64,000 bases of DNA from assembly GCF_958979055.1 (NCBI RefSeq), contig NC_084886.1, positions 45,215,154 to 45,279,153 of the forward strand, in the 5' to 3' direction. The translations under genes were made by a program, and so were the position numbers. The notes beneath the pieces were generated by a model. It saw only the letters and a program-made list of their open reading frames with translations. It was not told the DNA's origin and did no database searches. The stretch comes from Alnus glutinosa (Eukaryota > Streptophyta > Magnoliopsida > Fagales > Betulaceae). Of the stretch, positions 46,801-61,276 are shown piece by piece; the first letter of the stretch is position 1, and each line of letters begins with the position of its first letter.

Positions 46801-48879
46801 TCAAAACTTAAACGGTTCTGGTGCAAAGCATAGGGAAAAAGGTATACTATCATAACTACCCATTCGATAGTAGTATCTAAACCAATTGGTCCAGTTGCCA
46901 TATCACTTGAAGAAAAAGCAATAGAAGGTACAAAATAAGCAGTTGAACAATCTGATATGGCAAATATTCTAGTTCAGATTTGCTACAAGCATATGTTCTA
47001 ACATCTAAATGTCACCAGAAGAATAGGACCTCGAAAATTGAAATATCATGCTTGTTTATGAAAGTTTCCAAATCTACACTTTGATATCATCAACTTAACC
47101 ACAGGTGCTCTGGAATGCCTCAAGGTCCACCTAGGAGTTATTCTACCAATTACACAGTATCCTAGGATAAAGGAAGATGAGTACAAAAAGGTAACAGGTC
47201 ATGTATCTTATCATACACAGCGAATACTACTAGCTCAAGAGGGTACCCATCCTACCCTTAATTATTATACATTCTAAAGTTAAATCAACGAAAATAAGAT
47301 AGAAGGACCATTCCTGAATTTTAACAGAAAACATGATCCACAAGATATTCCAGGGTCCTTAATAGGCACCTAAATGCATTTTAATAACAAGGGATGATTA
47401 CTGGTTTGGACATACAGAACTACTGCCAGGATAGTACAATTAGATTTCTTTTCTTTAAAAATAAACGCAATTTATTAAGAATTGTAAAAAGGTGCAACCC
47501 AAGTACAATTAAAAATACTTAAAAAAAAAAAGAAAAAAAAAAAGGAAGCACAATTAAAAAGTTTTCCCACATAAAAGCACCAAATATCAAGGCCCTATTT
47601 ACAATGAGAAAAATAAAGGGGAAAGCTTAATCAATGCTTTCCTTTCTTCAAGTACAAACCAAGTACCCAATTTCTCACTTAGACATCTTCCGCAACGTTT
47701 AAACCATAAAGAAAGTTCCCAATTCAACTCTGTTTTAGAATCTCATCAATCAAATTGAAACAATAGTTTGACTAAACCTCCAAATACGAAATGAACTTGG
47801 TCCACATTCATCCCATATCAAACGAACTCAATGCCAAGACACTTACCTTAATAGAATACAGTCAGGAAAAGATGGATCTCTCAGAAATGCATAATTACAA
47901 ACCGAGCTTTTAAGTCTTGCACTTTTTATTTGGAGAAAACACACTTTAACCCCAGTGGTTAGGCCATAAAACACAAAAGCTTCCTAAAGTTTAGTCTACA
48001 GATACAAATATTTTTCCCTTTTATTTTTTATTTTTTCCAATTTCGACACCCAGAAGCCAAAACCACAATCTATCCCCCAAAGTAAACTAATGAGGGCTAT
48101 GTAGCTATATACTGGGCGAGTTTTCTATTGTTTTCGGAAATTACATTCAACTATCACATCCATTCTACGCATTCGAGTTGAAAATTCTCATTCCTTTCAG
48201 TAAGCAAAGCTAACATAACAGAAAATTATAAAACGGTCCTTTCGAGTTCTAACTTTTTCCCAGCAACCAAACAGAAAATAAAGAAAAAAAAAATTAAAAT
48301 TCAGAAACCTGACCTGATTCCCGATCCGGTCGCGAAAATCAGAACCGTAGGATAAGCCTCTGGCGGTTCGATGAGGTCGACATCGAACCCTCGCCCCATA
48401 ACCTGACTGAGTTCAACCACATCGCCTTTCTTCAAGCCGCAGAGCAGCTCGGCGGTGGAGCCGGCCACGCTCTTCACCAGGAACTCAAACGCGCCGCGCG
48501 CCGCCACGAACGAGGGCGGGGACGCGATGGCCAGGAAGGAAGGCTTGGCGAAGTCGGGGACTCGGAGCTGGAGGTACTGCCCGGCGCACGTGTGGGACGC
48601 AGCGAGGTCAGGGGCGTCGGAGACGTCGATGCTCACGTGGAAGAGGGACTCGGCGGCAGGCTTGATCTCGGAGAGCGGCGCTTGGGTCCAGACTATTGTG
48701 TCTTGCCGTACGGCGGCGGCGACGGCTGTAGCGGATCTGCGGCGGTGGTGGTGGTGGAGCTTTAGTTGGCGGAGGTTGAAGCGGCGTAGGATAGACATGG
48801 AAGGGAGGGGCGGGCTAAAGTGCGCATGGGGAAGAGAGGGCGCCAGAGAGAGGCGCGTTGGAGAGAGAGCAACGGACAT
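43801..48879 (-). CDS. Fruit protein pKIWI502-like oxidoreductase
   Basis: Ferredoxin-NADP reductase-like FAD/NAD(P)-binding protein, predicted to be plastid-targeted; the physiological reaction is not established. Exons join in frame: 48879-48314, 45936-45837, 45732-45637, 45558-45478 and 43863-43801, 301 residues (kiwi homologue of similar length). Residues 1 to about 60 are rich in Ser, Arg, His and Ala, fitting a transit peptide. Then come a flavin-binding beta-barrel (CAGQYLQLRVPDF, FLAIASPPSF, GDVVELSQVMGRGF) and the nucleotide-binding half (TVLIFATGSGISPIRSLIES, VRLYYGARNLKRMAYQ, AGAVLCGQKQM, VADGVSSEKILKNF). Intron 1 is 2.4 kb and holds a tandem duplication next to its acceptor. A second Met (residue 28, 48798) precedes SILRRFNLRQLK and is a possible alternative start. 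Confidence 0.92.
44290..44400. repeat. GC-rich patch resembling a Mutator-MITE core
   Basis: A short block of gggggtggccgcg and ggtggccatgcaagcc words inside intron 4 of the pKIWI502-like gene resembles the GC-rich core of the MITEs at 5204, 9073 and 27244. The typical terminal repeats were not found around it, so membership in the family is uncertain. Confidence 0.3.
45938..46168. repeat. Tandem duplication of about 115 bp in intron 1
   Basis: Two adjacent copies (about 45938-46055 and 46056-46168) share gaatatgagaaagtcgagag, gacaaggaagtggacacgga and aaatccacaaacattggcat, with small differences. The unit begins exactly at the exon 2 acceptor side of the pKIWI502-like gene. The pyrimidine tract upstream of the true acceptor has therefore been copied. 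Confidence 0.9.
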
Positions 48880-49045
48880 GGTTTTTGATGGTCGGTTGTA
48901 GAGGGAGTATATAAAGTTTGGTCTTCGTGGCGGGGACTAGGGAGAGCCGACCCTAAGGTAGGTGTGCCGGGTGGTGATGAGGTGGCGTGTGATACGATGC
49001 GCCGGGGGTGCGTATTAGGGGGGAGGGAGGTGATGTTCCACGTGT
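48880..49045 (-). promoter_or_regulatory. Promoter of the pKIWI502-like gene
   Basis: An AT-rich tatataaa word (48908-48915; TTTATATA on the minus strand) lies about 30 bp before the first ATG, and a G-box CACGTG lies at 49039-49044. If the TATA word is used on the minus strand, the leader would be only a few bases. This raises the chance that translation begins at the second Met. A G-box would suit light or stress control (inference). Confidence 0.35.
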
Positions 49046-50257
49046 CGTGATTCTAGTCGATCCTGGAAGTCTGGAGGATAAGTAGCTAAAAAGATCATAG
49101 CCGTAGAATGCTTGGAAATCACTCAAATTGCAGTAACATTTGTTCCGGTTGAGCGAGGATCCTCTGCATGCAATTCGGACATCTCATATGGAGGAGTTGT
49201 TCAGGCAGCCAAAACCTGCCCGCAGGCCGCAGGCCGCAGCCCTTCTCTCGAGGGATCGGAGATCCCTGCTCCTATACGAGCTTGAAACTTGTCTACACGA
49301 TTTTGTTGAAGGGCGAAGGTTGATTAAGTTCCATCAAATTCTCTGCTCAAGTCCAAACGTTAAAATGGACCAGTAAGCGAATACTGTACTTTGGCCATGA
49401 ATTTCACAGATCGTCCTTCAAAAACTAACCTATTTGTAGTGAATACCGATTTCCTGGAGGCTGGAGGATCGAGCTCCTGGCTTATATTTCCATGCCAATT
49501 ACTCGAAGACACCAAATCTCTACCTTCTCGTTAATATGTAACTTTTTTTTTAATAATGTCTTTCCAACGTTTTAATTTTACAATATCCTCTATTAAAATT
49601 ACAATATCCCTTCCGCAATTCAAAACTTTCTATAAAATAAAAGGCTTGGAAAAAAAAAAGTCATTAATTTATCTAATAAATATTTTTTTGCAATTTTATG
49701 TAGCTAAAGAAATTGTAACCTCAATGATAAATTGAGGCGGCATTGCAAAAATTGGAGCATTAGGAAAACGTTGCAAATAGGATGCTTATTAGGTGTATCG
49801 ATTACCTCTCTGTCGCATTGACGATTAGCAAGCCATTCTACAAACTTCAGGCAAAAATTTTGGACAAAGGAAAAATTTCAAAGCAAGTCCAGGAGGCATA
49901 CGTAAAGGCAAGCGCGTCATCAAGGCACGGTCAGCATTGCGTCTGGTAATTCCAGACGAAACAAGGATTTGACATTAACACGTTTCAATGTTCCGAAAAC
50001 ACAAGGTAAAAAATATACATGTCTGCTTTCTTTTCCCCTTATTAAACAAGCTAAAAAAGGGGGGGCAGGCCATCCACTCCATTTCTATTTCACACTCGGG
50101 AGTCAGATTAAAACAGAAATGGAAAATCCTGATACATCCGATCTCAAAAAATGAAAAATCCTGTTGCTGGCATCCGCCAACACCCACCTAAATTATTGGT
50201 TTTCGCAATTATCAAGAGAAGGTAAACAAGAGAGACGGGGTAGAGATGGGAATACAA
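49046..50257. other. Intergenic, ATP synthase beta 3' side
   Basis: Contains the 3' untranslated region of the ATP synthase gene near 50000-50257 and AT-rich DNA. An open frame at 49140-49376 has no recognised domain. Repeated words near 49140-49260 and 49430-49500 hint at an old repeat. Confidence 0.4.
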
Positions 50258-53861
<3,604 letters not shown>

Positions 53862-53879
53862 TCTGATAGAGCTTCAGAG

Positions 53880-53911
<32 letters not shown>

Positions 53912-54330
53912 GCTAGGGTTTGTGGACTCTGGCTGTTCGATTATATGTACAGCTATAGTGGCTAAAATGGGAATATTCGTTTTTTTCTTTTTTTTTCTTT
54001 ATGTTTTTTTCTTGTGTCATTTCCTTTTACCGTTTTGATGTTGCCAATGTGGGGGAACCTGCGCCGGGTCCGGCGTGTACTTCTCAAACCTGAGACTGAA
54101 GAGGAAACGATGTCGTTTGAGCCTTGAGTTTCCAAAATTTGCTGGTGATCCCCCTGCCAAAATAATGCGTCCTGTGCTTGATAAATGATCATTCAAAAAA
54201 AATTAACTGCTAAAAGACTTTTATACCCTCTGATGTTCACTCCACTAAAAGTAGGTAGCATGAACGATGAGTCAAACGTGTTTGGGAATTGGGGCCAAGT
54301 CATAAAAGCCCAAAAGCCTTGTCCATGGAA
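53862..54330 (-). promoter_or_regulatory. ATP synthase beta leader and promoter
   Basis: The leader has a GA repeat (53883-53911) followed by tagggttt (53914-53921), which is AAACCCTA on the coding strand, a telo-box typical of plant genes for translation and mitochondrial biogenesis. Further upstream, AGCCCA near 54307-54312 and a GGCC word at 54292-54295 (TGGGCT and TTGGCC on the minus strand) resemble site II elements, known in promoters of nuclear OXPHOS genes. The TATA-like catataat word lies near 53939-53946. Confidence 0.5.
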
Positions 54331-54556
54331 AATGAAAAAAAATATTGGGGAAAATAAAATGAAATTCTCATATTTGTCTAATTTTATTTTTATTTTTTTA
54401 AAGGGATTTGTCTAATTTGTTATCTAAAAGTCTTTAAATTCATAAATTTAAAAATAGCGACAAATAATTCTTAGAGAAAAATATTAATATCCTCGAGTGA
54501 GATTTAACTAGGAGCGTATTTTATGGAAATGAACAAAAATATTAAGATAGTTTTTG

Positions 54557-54709
54557 GAGAAATGATTCCTACACTCATTTCTCACAACAGCCCCACAACA
54601 AGCTGACGTGGCTGGTAATATTTTATTATTTAAAAAATAATAAAATATTACCAGCCACGTCAGCTTGTTGTGGGACTGTTGTGAAAAATAAGTGTAGGGA
54701 TCATTTCTC
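54557..54709. mobile_element. Hairpin MITE, 153 bp, 9-bp duplication
   Basis: A near-perfect palindrome: gagaaatgattcctacactc on the left, gtgtagggatcatttctc on the right, with the inner arm cagctgacgtggctggtaat-type sequence mirrored around an AT centre. The 9-bp duplication tag/ataatttttg reads tagtttttg at 54548-54556 and taatttttg at 54710-54718, one mismatch. It lies about 700 bp upstream of the ATP synthase start. Confidence 0.75.
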
Positions 54710-54718
54710 TAATTTTTG

Positions 54719-56681
54719 AGAGTTTTTCATACATTTAAAAAAGAAAGTGCGGTTTAAAAAGTCTGTGGCTAATGGCCTAATGCTCTAATATAAAACACAA
54801 TATAAATAACTTATTTGCTAGATATTAATTCCTTTCTATGGATATAATGTCAAATGAGAAATGAAAATTTTGTATTTTTTTTAAGAGTGAATATGATCCT
54901 AATAAGGCCACCTGGCATTGACTTTTCTACCCGGAGTCACTCAATCCCAGTTTGGGCCAGGCTTTAGGCTGATATGGGATCAACTATGACCATTCTATGT
55001 AAGATTATTGGTCTTTTTACAGTCCACTAGAGGTTCACTTGGTCAATAGGCACCCACCCGGTGACCCGGAAATGGATGTTTTCAATTTTATTTGAAATGG
55101 AGAGAAGCCGGTTAGCTTATTTTAGAGGGGTAAAATGGTCATTTTATTTTTTATACCATTTTACCCATTTTAAAATAACAAACCGACTCATATCCATTTC
55201 ATTTGGAATTGAGTAATCTGACTAACATTCTTCAAGTAGAAATAACATAGGCCTTGCATTCCTTCAAGCATGCTTAACATAATCCAAATGTTTCAAAGTT
55301 TTATTTGTTTTCCATTTTTTTTTAATGAATAAAATGCATCAAATTAAGTTTAATCCTATTAGTTGAAGCAAGATGGTGATTTTTATTGTTATGTGAAGAT
55401 CTGCATGATATGGGTATACGACCATGGGTAGTGTGCTTGTGAAGAGCTTTAACAAAGAAATGATGAAAGAAAACATAGACATATTTGACTAGAACCTAAG
55501 CCTAGAGGAGTCTGATTAAGCCCCTTTCAAGTCCCCTCCATAGTTCTGGGATGGAGAGGTTTCTTAAGTGTTTTGATCATTTCAACCCTATTTGTAAAAA
55601 TGTTCTGATATGACATAAACTTAAAAATAATTTTGAGTGTTTTGTATTTTGAAGTGTGTTACGTAGCCAATGGAGTGCAAAGATAGAGATAATTTCTATT
55701 TTCATTAGGATTACGATAATAAAGAATCAAGAGATTGCATGTATCTCTAAGTAGTATTAGTTTACTTTATTAGTTCAATCGATGACTTGTAGGGCTATAA
55801 AGCCTATTGTTTGTAGAATAAACATAATCAAAGAAGTTAATTATTCTACTCTTATAGTTGTTTTAGGAGGTTTAAAGTTCCTCGTATGAGTTGAATTACC
55901 TTAAAATTATCCGTTATTAACCTATTCGCTTGAACCATAGTTATTAATCTAGTCCTGTTTGTTTGGTGTTTCTTTTTAAATTTTTTTTAATAACATGTCG
56001 TCGTTTAATTTCTTCTAAGGTGTACAATTCATGTTTATAAATAGTGGCATTTCCATAAAATTTAATAATTAAGCCCCCTAACGTTATAATTTTTTCAAGG
56101 TATATAAATTTTTGGAATATCCATTTGTTTACTTCCCCATTTTCACATTCTTAAAAGTTCGACAAGCATAACTTTTCCCAGGGTGACAACATCAATTTCA
56201 ATTAAATTGTCAGTAAAACATGAAAAGTGTTTGTCTCCGATGTGCTCCAACATCAATTATATGGAGAAGAATACGAAAAGTCTTGAACATAAAAACTTAA
56301 TCAGTAGTTTTGCATTCCATAAAGTAAGAAAATTGACTTTTTAAATAAAATACAGTATTAAAATTAAAATTAATACAATTCAAATATAAGAAAAATGCAT
56401 CGATTAAACTTATCACTTTAGGCTTCAAAATATATCAAACTAGCCCTAGAAAAATCGGCTCCCTCAAAATAGCCATTTTCACTCGCCCTCGCCCTTTCCA
56501 CGTTAATAGGGCTGAAACCTTCCATGTCTAGTGTACCACTTTTCAACATTAATGAGAGATATATCAATATATCATATATCAAGCTTTTATTTTCCACCAG
56601 AAGTGCATAATTTTTCTTTCCTTGAAAAGAGAATTATATGTATCATCAATTTGTTTTCTTGGTTTGTTGTGGAAACCAAAT
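54719..56681. other. Intergenic, MATE gene 3' side
   Basis: AT-rich. Positions 55085-55215 form an imperfect hairpin (ttatttgaaatggagagaag against ctcatatccatttcatttgg, around an ggggtaaaatggtca centre), probably a MITE. The 3' untranslated region of the MATE gene should lie just below 56682. No other gene was seen. Confidence 0.5.
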
Positions 56682-59600
56682 CTACTGTTCCACATTAATA
56701 ATTATGATTTTCTGAACACCACGCACAGCTTTCATCGCCTGAAGAAAGGAAGAAAGATGTTATTTAAAAAATCATACTTTTAATATATAAAATCCAATAT
56801 TTGTAGGGAAAATAAATTAAATAATGATCATTTATGCCTAAAAAACCAGGACAGATGAACTCTGTAGAGGAAAGCCTTCTCTTTAAGGAGCCTTTATAAT
56901 TCAAATACGATATTGCAGTATAAGTTAAATCAAACAGTTAATATATAAATGAAATGTTCTTTATACTCTTGTAAAATTTATAAAATGACAAAATTACCCT
57001 AATTAAAAATTAAAAAACAAAGCTTGACCCCAGCTTGGCTGCAGGTCAACCAAAGCAAATGTCAATTTCTGTTTTTTTTTTTTTTTTCAAAAAAAAAGAA
57101 CAGGAGTATTTTTGGTATTGGCATCCTCCATTAAGATTTAACAGAAAATCTTAACGGATGGATGACATTGCAAAGTTTTCAAACATGACCTGACATTATA
57201 ACTTTTTAAAGATGGAGAGTACGATTACAAAAATAATAAAAGATTAGGAGGTAAGTGAAATTTTCCGTTAATATTCCAATACGCTGTGGGATGATGCCAA
57301 TTTTTTTTACCATTAATTAAAGTGCCATTGTTGGGCAAATTTTTGGGTTATTTCTTACTTGGTTCCTATAGATTAAGGGCCTAAGTTGATTGAAATCTTC
57401 TTACCTCTTGATTCCAATCAGTGCATACGTTTACTATAACAAGTGCCACAACTTGAACAGAAAGTCCACATATGATTCCCATCCAAAGCCCCTGCTTAAC
57501 ACCAATTTCACAGCTTGAATAGCAAAGAGAGAGACAGCTTGAATAGCAAAGAGAGAGACAGAGAGAGAGAGAAGAGAGAAGAGAGGAGAGACCCACTGTG
57601 CCTCCAAAATGGAAGATGAAAGCAAAGAGCACAGCAGAAGGTATTCCCACAACATAGTAAGCGCCAAGATTTATAAATGCACATAGATTTTGCCACCCAC
57701 ATCCTCTAGCAGCCCCTAGATATATAGCCAAACGGAAATTACAATAAAGCACTTGAATCAATCAAGTAATCAGTAACCATTGAACATTGAACTTAGTACT
57801 TGTGACAGAATTCAAGACCTGAAAGTACACATTGGAATCCATCCAAGAAGTCTGATAGTGCAAGCAGTGGCATCATTTTAGCAACGTATCTGATCACCTC
57901 TTCTTCGTTGCTATACAACTTTCCCCAAACATTGCGCACCAGAATTGTAGTAATTCCCACAGCTGCACCCTCTGAGATGGCCACTATGATCATGACAGAA
58001 AGAGCCAAGCGCGCCCCACTGGGGCACCCAGCACCCAATTCATTTGACACTCTTGTACTATAAGAAGAATCCTTTAGTTTTAAAGAAAGTGTAGGAACAC
58101 GTGACAGTGAAAATCAACTCTTGATTTTTTGTTTTACAAGTGCTGATCCAATGTCAGTCGCATAACAATCTACTAAATAACTACTCTTACCAAAGCATAT
58201 CAAGTCACTAACCTTATAGCACCGCCAAGTCCAACAGAGATCATATAAACCATCCAACATGTGTTAAGGCTGCATAAAAAAATGTCGAAAGTTTTAAGGT
58301 AAATCTAGGATATACCATATATGCCTCCCTATTCTGACTTCTAGATTTTCAAAAACATTATGAATATGACGAGGTATATATACCTTATCGATAACACAGA
58401 TGTCTCTAATTTTGGATTTGGGAGAAGACCGGATAAGAGAACAACCATTTCGAAGGACCAATATTCGAAGCTGTCAATCAAAGTTATCAAAAAACTAAGC
58501 TAAATGCTTCAAATGTCTTGGCATATCATAGAAGAGCACTGTTTCTTCAAGCATGCTTCAAACATATTACTCAGGAGAATCAAACAGAACTTACCATATC
58601 ATGATTGCTGAAGGAACAGCTAGCTTTATAAAGCTGAGAACATCATGCAGGGCTTCTTTTGAAAAACCAGTCCAAGTTTTCATGCAAGCTGGAGAAACTT
58701 CTACATAAATTGCCAACAAAAGCACATTAACCCAATTGGAAATGGTAATTGCCAAGGCAGATCCTTTTATCCCAAGTCCGACTTTGAACACAAGAACCCA
58801 GCAAACAAAAACGTGTAGCAAAGCTGTGAATCCAGAGGTTATCAGCATAGGAACAACATTGTTTTGGGTCTGTAAAAATCTGTTCAGGCATTGAAGGAGG
58901 CCATAGGCAAAAAGGCTTGGGATCATCCAACAATTGAAAACTCCAGCTTCAGTTGATATTTCGTGGTCTTGGCCTAGAGCTATGAGAATGGTGCTCGTAT
59001 AATACCAAATCAGTGCTAGAGGAAAGCTCAAGGCCAGGAGGGTTAGCATTGCTCGCTGCGTGTGAACGCCAAGCATGTGGTACTGTTTCGCTCCATAGGC
59101 TTGCCCGCATAGCGTCTCCAATGCGCTTCCCATTCCTAGCTATATAAGACATTTTTGAAACAGAGGAAATTGATGCTAATGCAATTGAGATGACAATCGT
59201 CCACAAAAATTCTCCATCAATCTGTCAATTTATCTTCACAAACTTAACGCTAGGTAATTTCTCCATGAATTTGGATCTCTCCGGCTCAAATGAACGAGAG
59301 AGGAGCCGGTTCTTTTAAAAGAAGGTAAAAAAAAAAATTAGAAGAATCGGCTCCTCTCTAGTTCAAAATTATTTAAGAGTTGAATATATAAATTAGACTC
59401 CAAACAACACCTAAAAGGAGGGTCGAATAAGTGTATGTCAATACAATAAGAAATTAAAAATATAATCAACCACAAACAAATCACCAAAATATGAAAAGCA
59501 ATAAAACGATTTCTCTACTTTATTTTTACTTTTCTTAAAAACAATAAATTTCAAAACATTTAAAAAAAAATTATTATAATTCCAATAAAAAAATTCACTA

Positions 59601-60341
59601 AAATACAAATTTTTTTTACTTTTTTATTTAAATTCTTTTTACTTTATATCACATCAATCACTTTTTACTATTAGTCAAAAAAAAATTCACCTCTACAATA
59701 CTTACCAAACAACACCTGCAAGTTTTTAAACTTCAAAATTATAATTGCAAAACTGATTATACTTTTTTGGGTATTGAATTTTTTGAAATCAGAATTCAAT
59801 TCTAATTTATTGTATGAATTTCGAAGCCTGACTTTGTGAGATAAAATTTGAAAAAATTAAATAAAATATGATTTATTTTTTTTAAAAAAAAAAAAGGAAA
59901 GAAAAAAAAAATCAGAATTCTATTTCATTGCCAAACGAATAAGTCAAGTTTCACCGTTACATAATCATGCCCTTTTGGTTATATATACGTTTCACCACAA
60001 AAATCTAGGTATAGGGTGTAAAGGGAAAGGTACGGTGAAGAGAACCACCAACTTACGAGGACAGTGAAACCAGTGACTGAAGCAAAGGAAGACCCCATGG
60101 AAGCACCGGAAAGAGGCAGCTGTCCAAGATGACCGTTGAACATGACTGATATCACCTGTAAGCTGTACTGCAACATACTAACCGCTATAAGAGGCCCCGA
60201 CAGCCGTAGTTGCATTTTTGCTTCTTCAACAAAATTTGCTCCACGACTACAACAATCTTCTTCTTCTTCTTCCAGATCATGGCTTCTTTCCTGGGTCCTA
60301 ATCAGATGAGATTTAAGACCTGAACTTTCTCCTCCTTCCAT
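56682..60341 (-). CDS. MATE (DTX) family efflux transporter
   Basis: Multi-pass membrane antiporter of the MATE/DETOXIFICATION family, expected to export or sequester metabolites or xenobiotics; the substrate cannot be read from sequence. Eight exons join in frame: 60341-60057, 59139-58595, 58470-58384, 58269-58213, 58057-57819, 57715-57597, 57491-57405 and 56738-56682, 491 residues, normal size. Motifs: [20 protein letters not shown] (membrane span 1), [19 protein letters not shown] (the family CGQAxGA signature), [70 protein letters not shown] and [10 protein letters not shown]. About 12 hydrophobic spans. The acidic N-terminus (LEEEEED) is cytosolic. The last exon (19 codons, ending NVEQ) is inferred from a good acceptor at 56739; reading through intron 7 would end the protein after RRFQST. 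Intron 6 has a tandem repeat of about 26 bp. Confidence 0.9.
59268..59390. repeat. Hairpin repeat in MATE intron 1
   Basis: The words gctcaaatgaacgagagaggagccggttctttt and the mirrored agaatcggctcctctctagttcaaaa form an imperfect inverted repeat around an A-rich loop. It resembles the hairpin at 55085-55215, which also carries aagccggtt near agagaa. A small MITE is likely. Confidence 0.45.
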
Positions 60342-60605
60342 CCTCGCTTTCTTTTGCCAATGGAAGGAGGAAAAGGACGGAGAATCCTTATTCTAACAAC
60401 AATTTATACTATACACGCTAAATGAATCTCTTAAGTAATAAGACGTAATTTGATATTACAGATTAAGGGCTTGTTCGAGTCTGATTTTTTTGTCTAATAC
60501 TATGCTATTTTTTATTATATTTTAAATTGTGAATACCAAAAACATTTGTTTTTTTTTTTTTTTAAGAAAAAAACTATTTTACAATTCTTATATAACTCTA
60601 ACAAC

Positions 60606-60642
<37 letters not shown>

Positions 60643-60711
60643 TATATATATATATATATTTTATATTAACCATTGAATCTGTTTTTTTTTTATGTATATG
60701 CCCTAAATAAA
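60342..60711. other. MATE upstream region
   Basis: Promoter region of the minus-strand MATE gene. It contains a T-rich run of about 30 bases (60607-60639) followed by a TA repeat. No clear TATA box was placed, and no other feature was seen. Confidence 0.4.
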
Positions 60712-60813
60712 AAATGTTTATTACACAACACACTCACATGGGGTGGGACTTATATGGTGGGTCTCACTCATGTGAGTATTATATAATGTGTGTTGTGTAT
60801 GAATCATGACCCG
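60712..60813. repeat. Small hairpin MITE upstream of the MATE gene
   Basis: The arm acacaacacactcacatg is mirrored by catgtgagt..tgtgtgttgtgt about 50 bp later. It is related in sequence to the outer arms of the element at 60825-61098. No target duplication was found. Confidence 0.5.
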
Positions 60814-60824
60814 CTCTAAATGAG

Positions 60825-61098
60825 AAGTGATTCTAGCACAACACATTTTACACAACACATTCACATGGAGTGTGATCCATGTGGCGGCTCCTACTCATAT
60901 GGGTCTCACCGAAAAATGTTAGATTTACAACACCAATACAACAACTGTACAACAATCTCTCACATGAGGGTGGGTCCCACATACTGGGGCCTACCCTCAT
61001 GTGAGGGGTTGTTGTACAATTGTTGTATTGGTGTTGTACAAGAATCAAATCCCGGTTTCACCCCATGTAAATGTGTTGTGTAAATATCATTACTCATC
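60825..61098. mobile_element. Hairpin MITE split by another MITE
   Basis: The outer arms read ttacacaacacattcacatgg on the left and the complement catgtaaatgtgttgtgtaa on the right, with a further acaacacatt word at the left edge. The middle is occupied by the 143-bp element at 60911-61053. Outer limits are approximate, and no convincing duplication was seen. Confidence 0.6.
60911..61053. mobile_element. Hairpin MITE, 143 bp, nested, 9-bp duplication
   Basis: The palindrome tacaacaccaatacaacaact...ttgttgtattggtgttgtac has the centre gggtgggtcccacatactgg. The duplication ggtctcacc (60902-60910) and ggtttcacc (61054-61062) is 9 bp with one mismatch. The length equals that of the element at 42588-42730, and the centre shares gggtgggNcccacatactg-type text, so the two are one family. 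Confidence 0.75.
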
Positions 61099-61276
61099 TT
61101 AAATATCCAATAGTTAATCTTAAAAAAAATAAATTGTTAGAGTTAGTACAAAAATTATACGAAAGTTATGCAATAAACATTACTCTAATTTAAATTAATA
61201 TATATATATATATATATATATATTCAAACATATTTTTGAAAAATAATAAAATATAATTAAAAAATAAATAAGTGAT

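Noticed and set aside
48455-48901. 148-codon + strand frame
   Set aside because: Antisense of exon 1 of the pKIWI502-like gene, which has the clear flavoprotein motifs.
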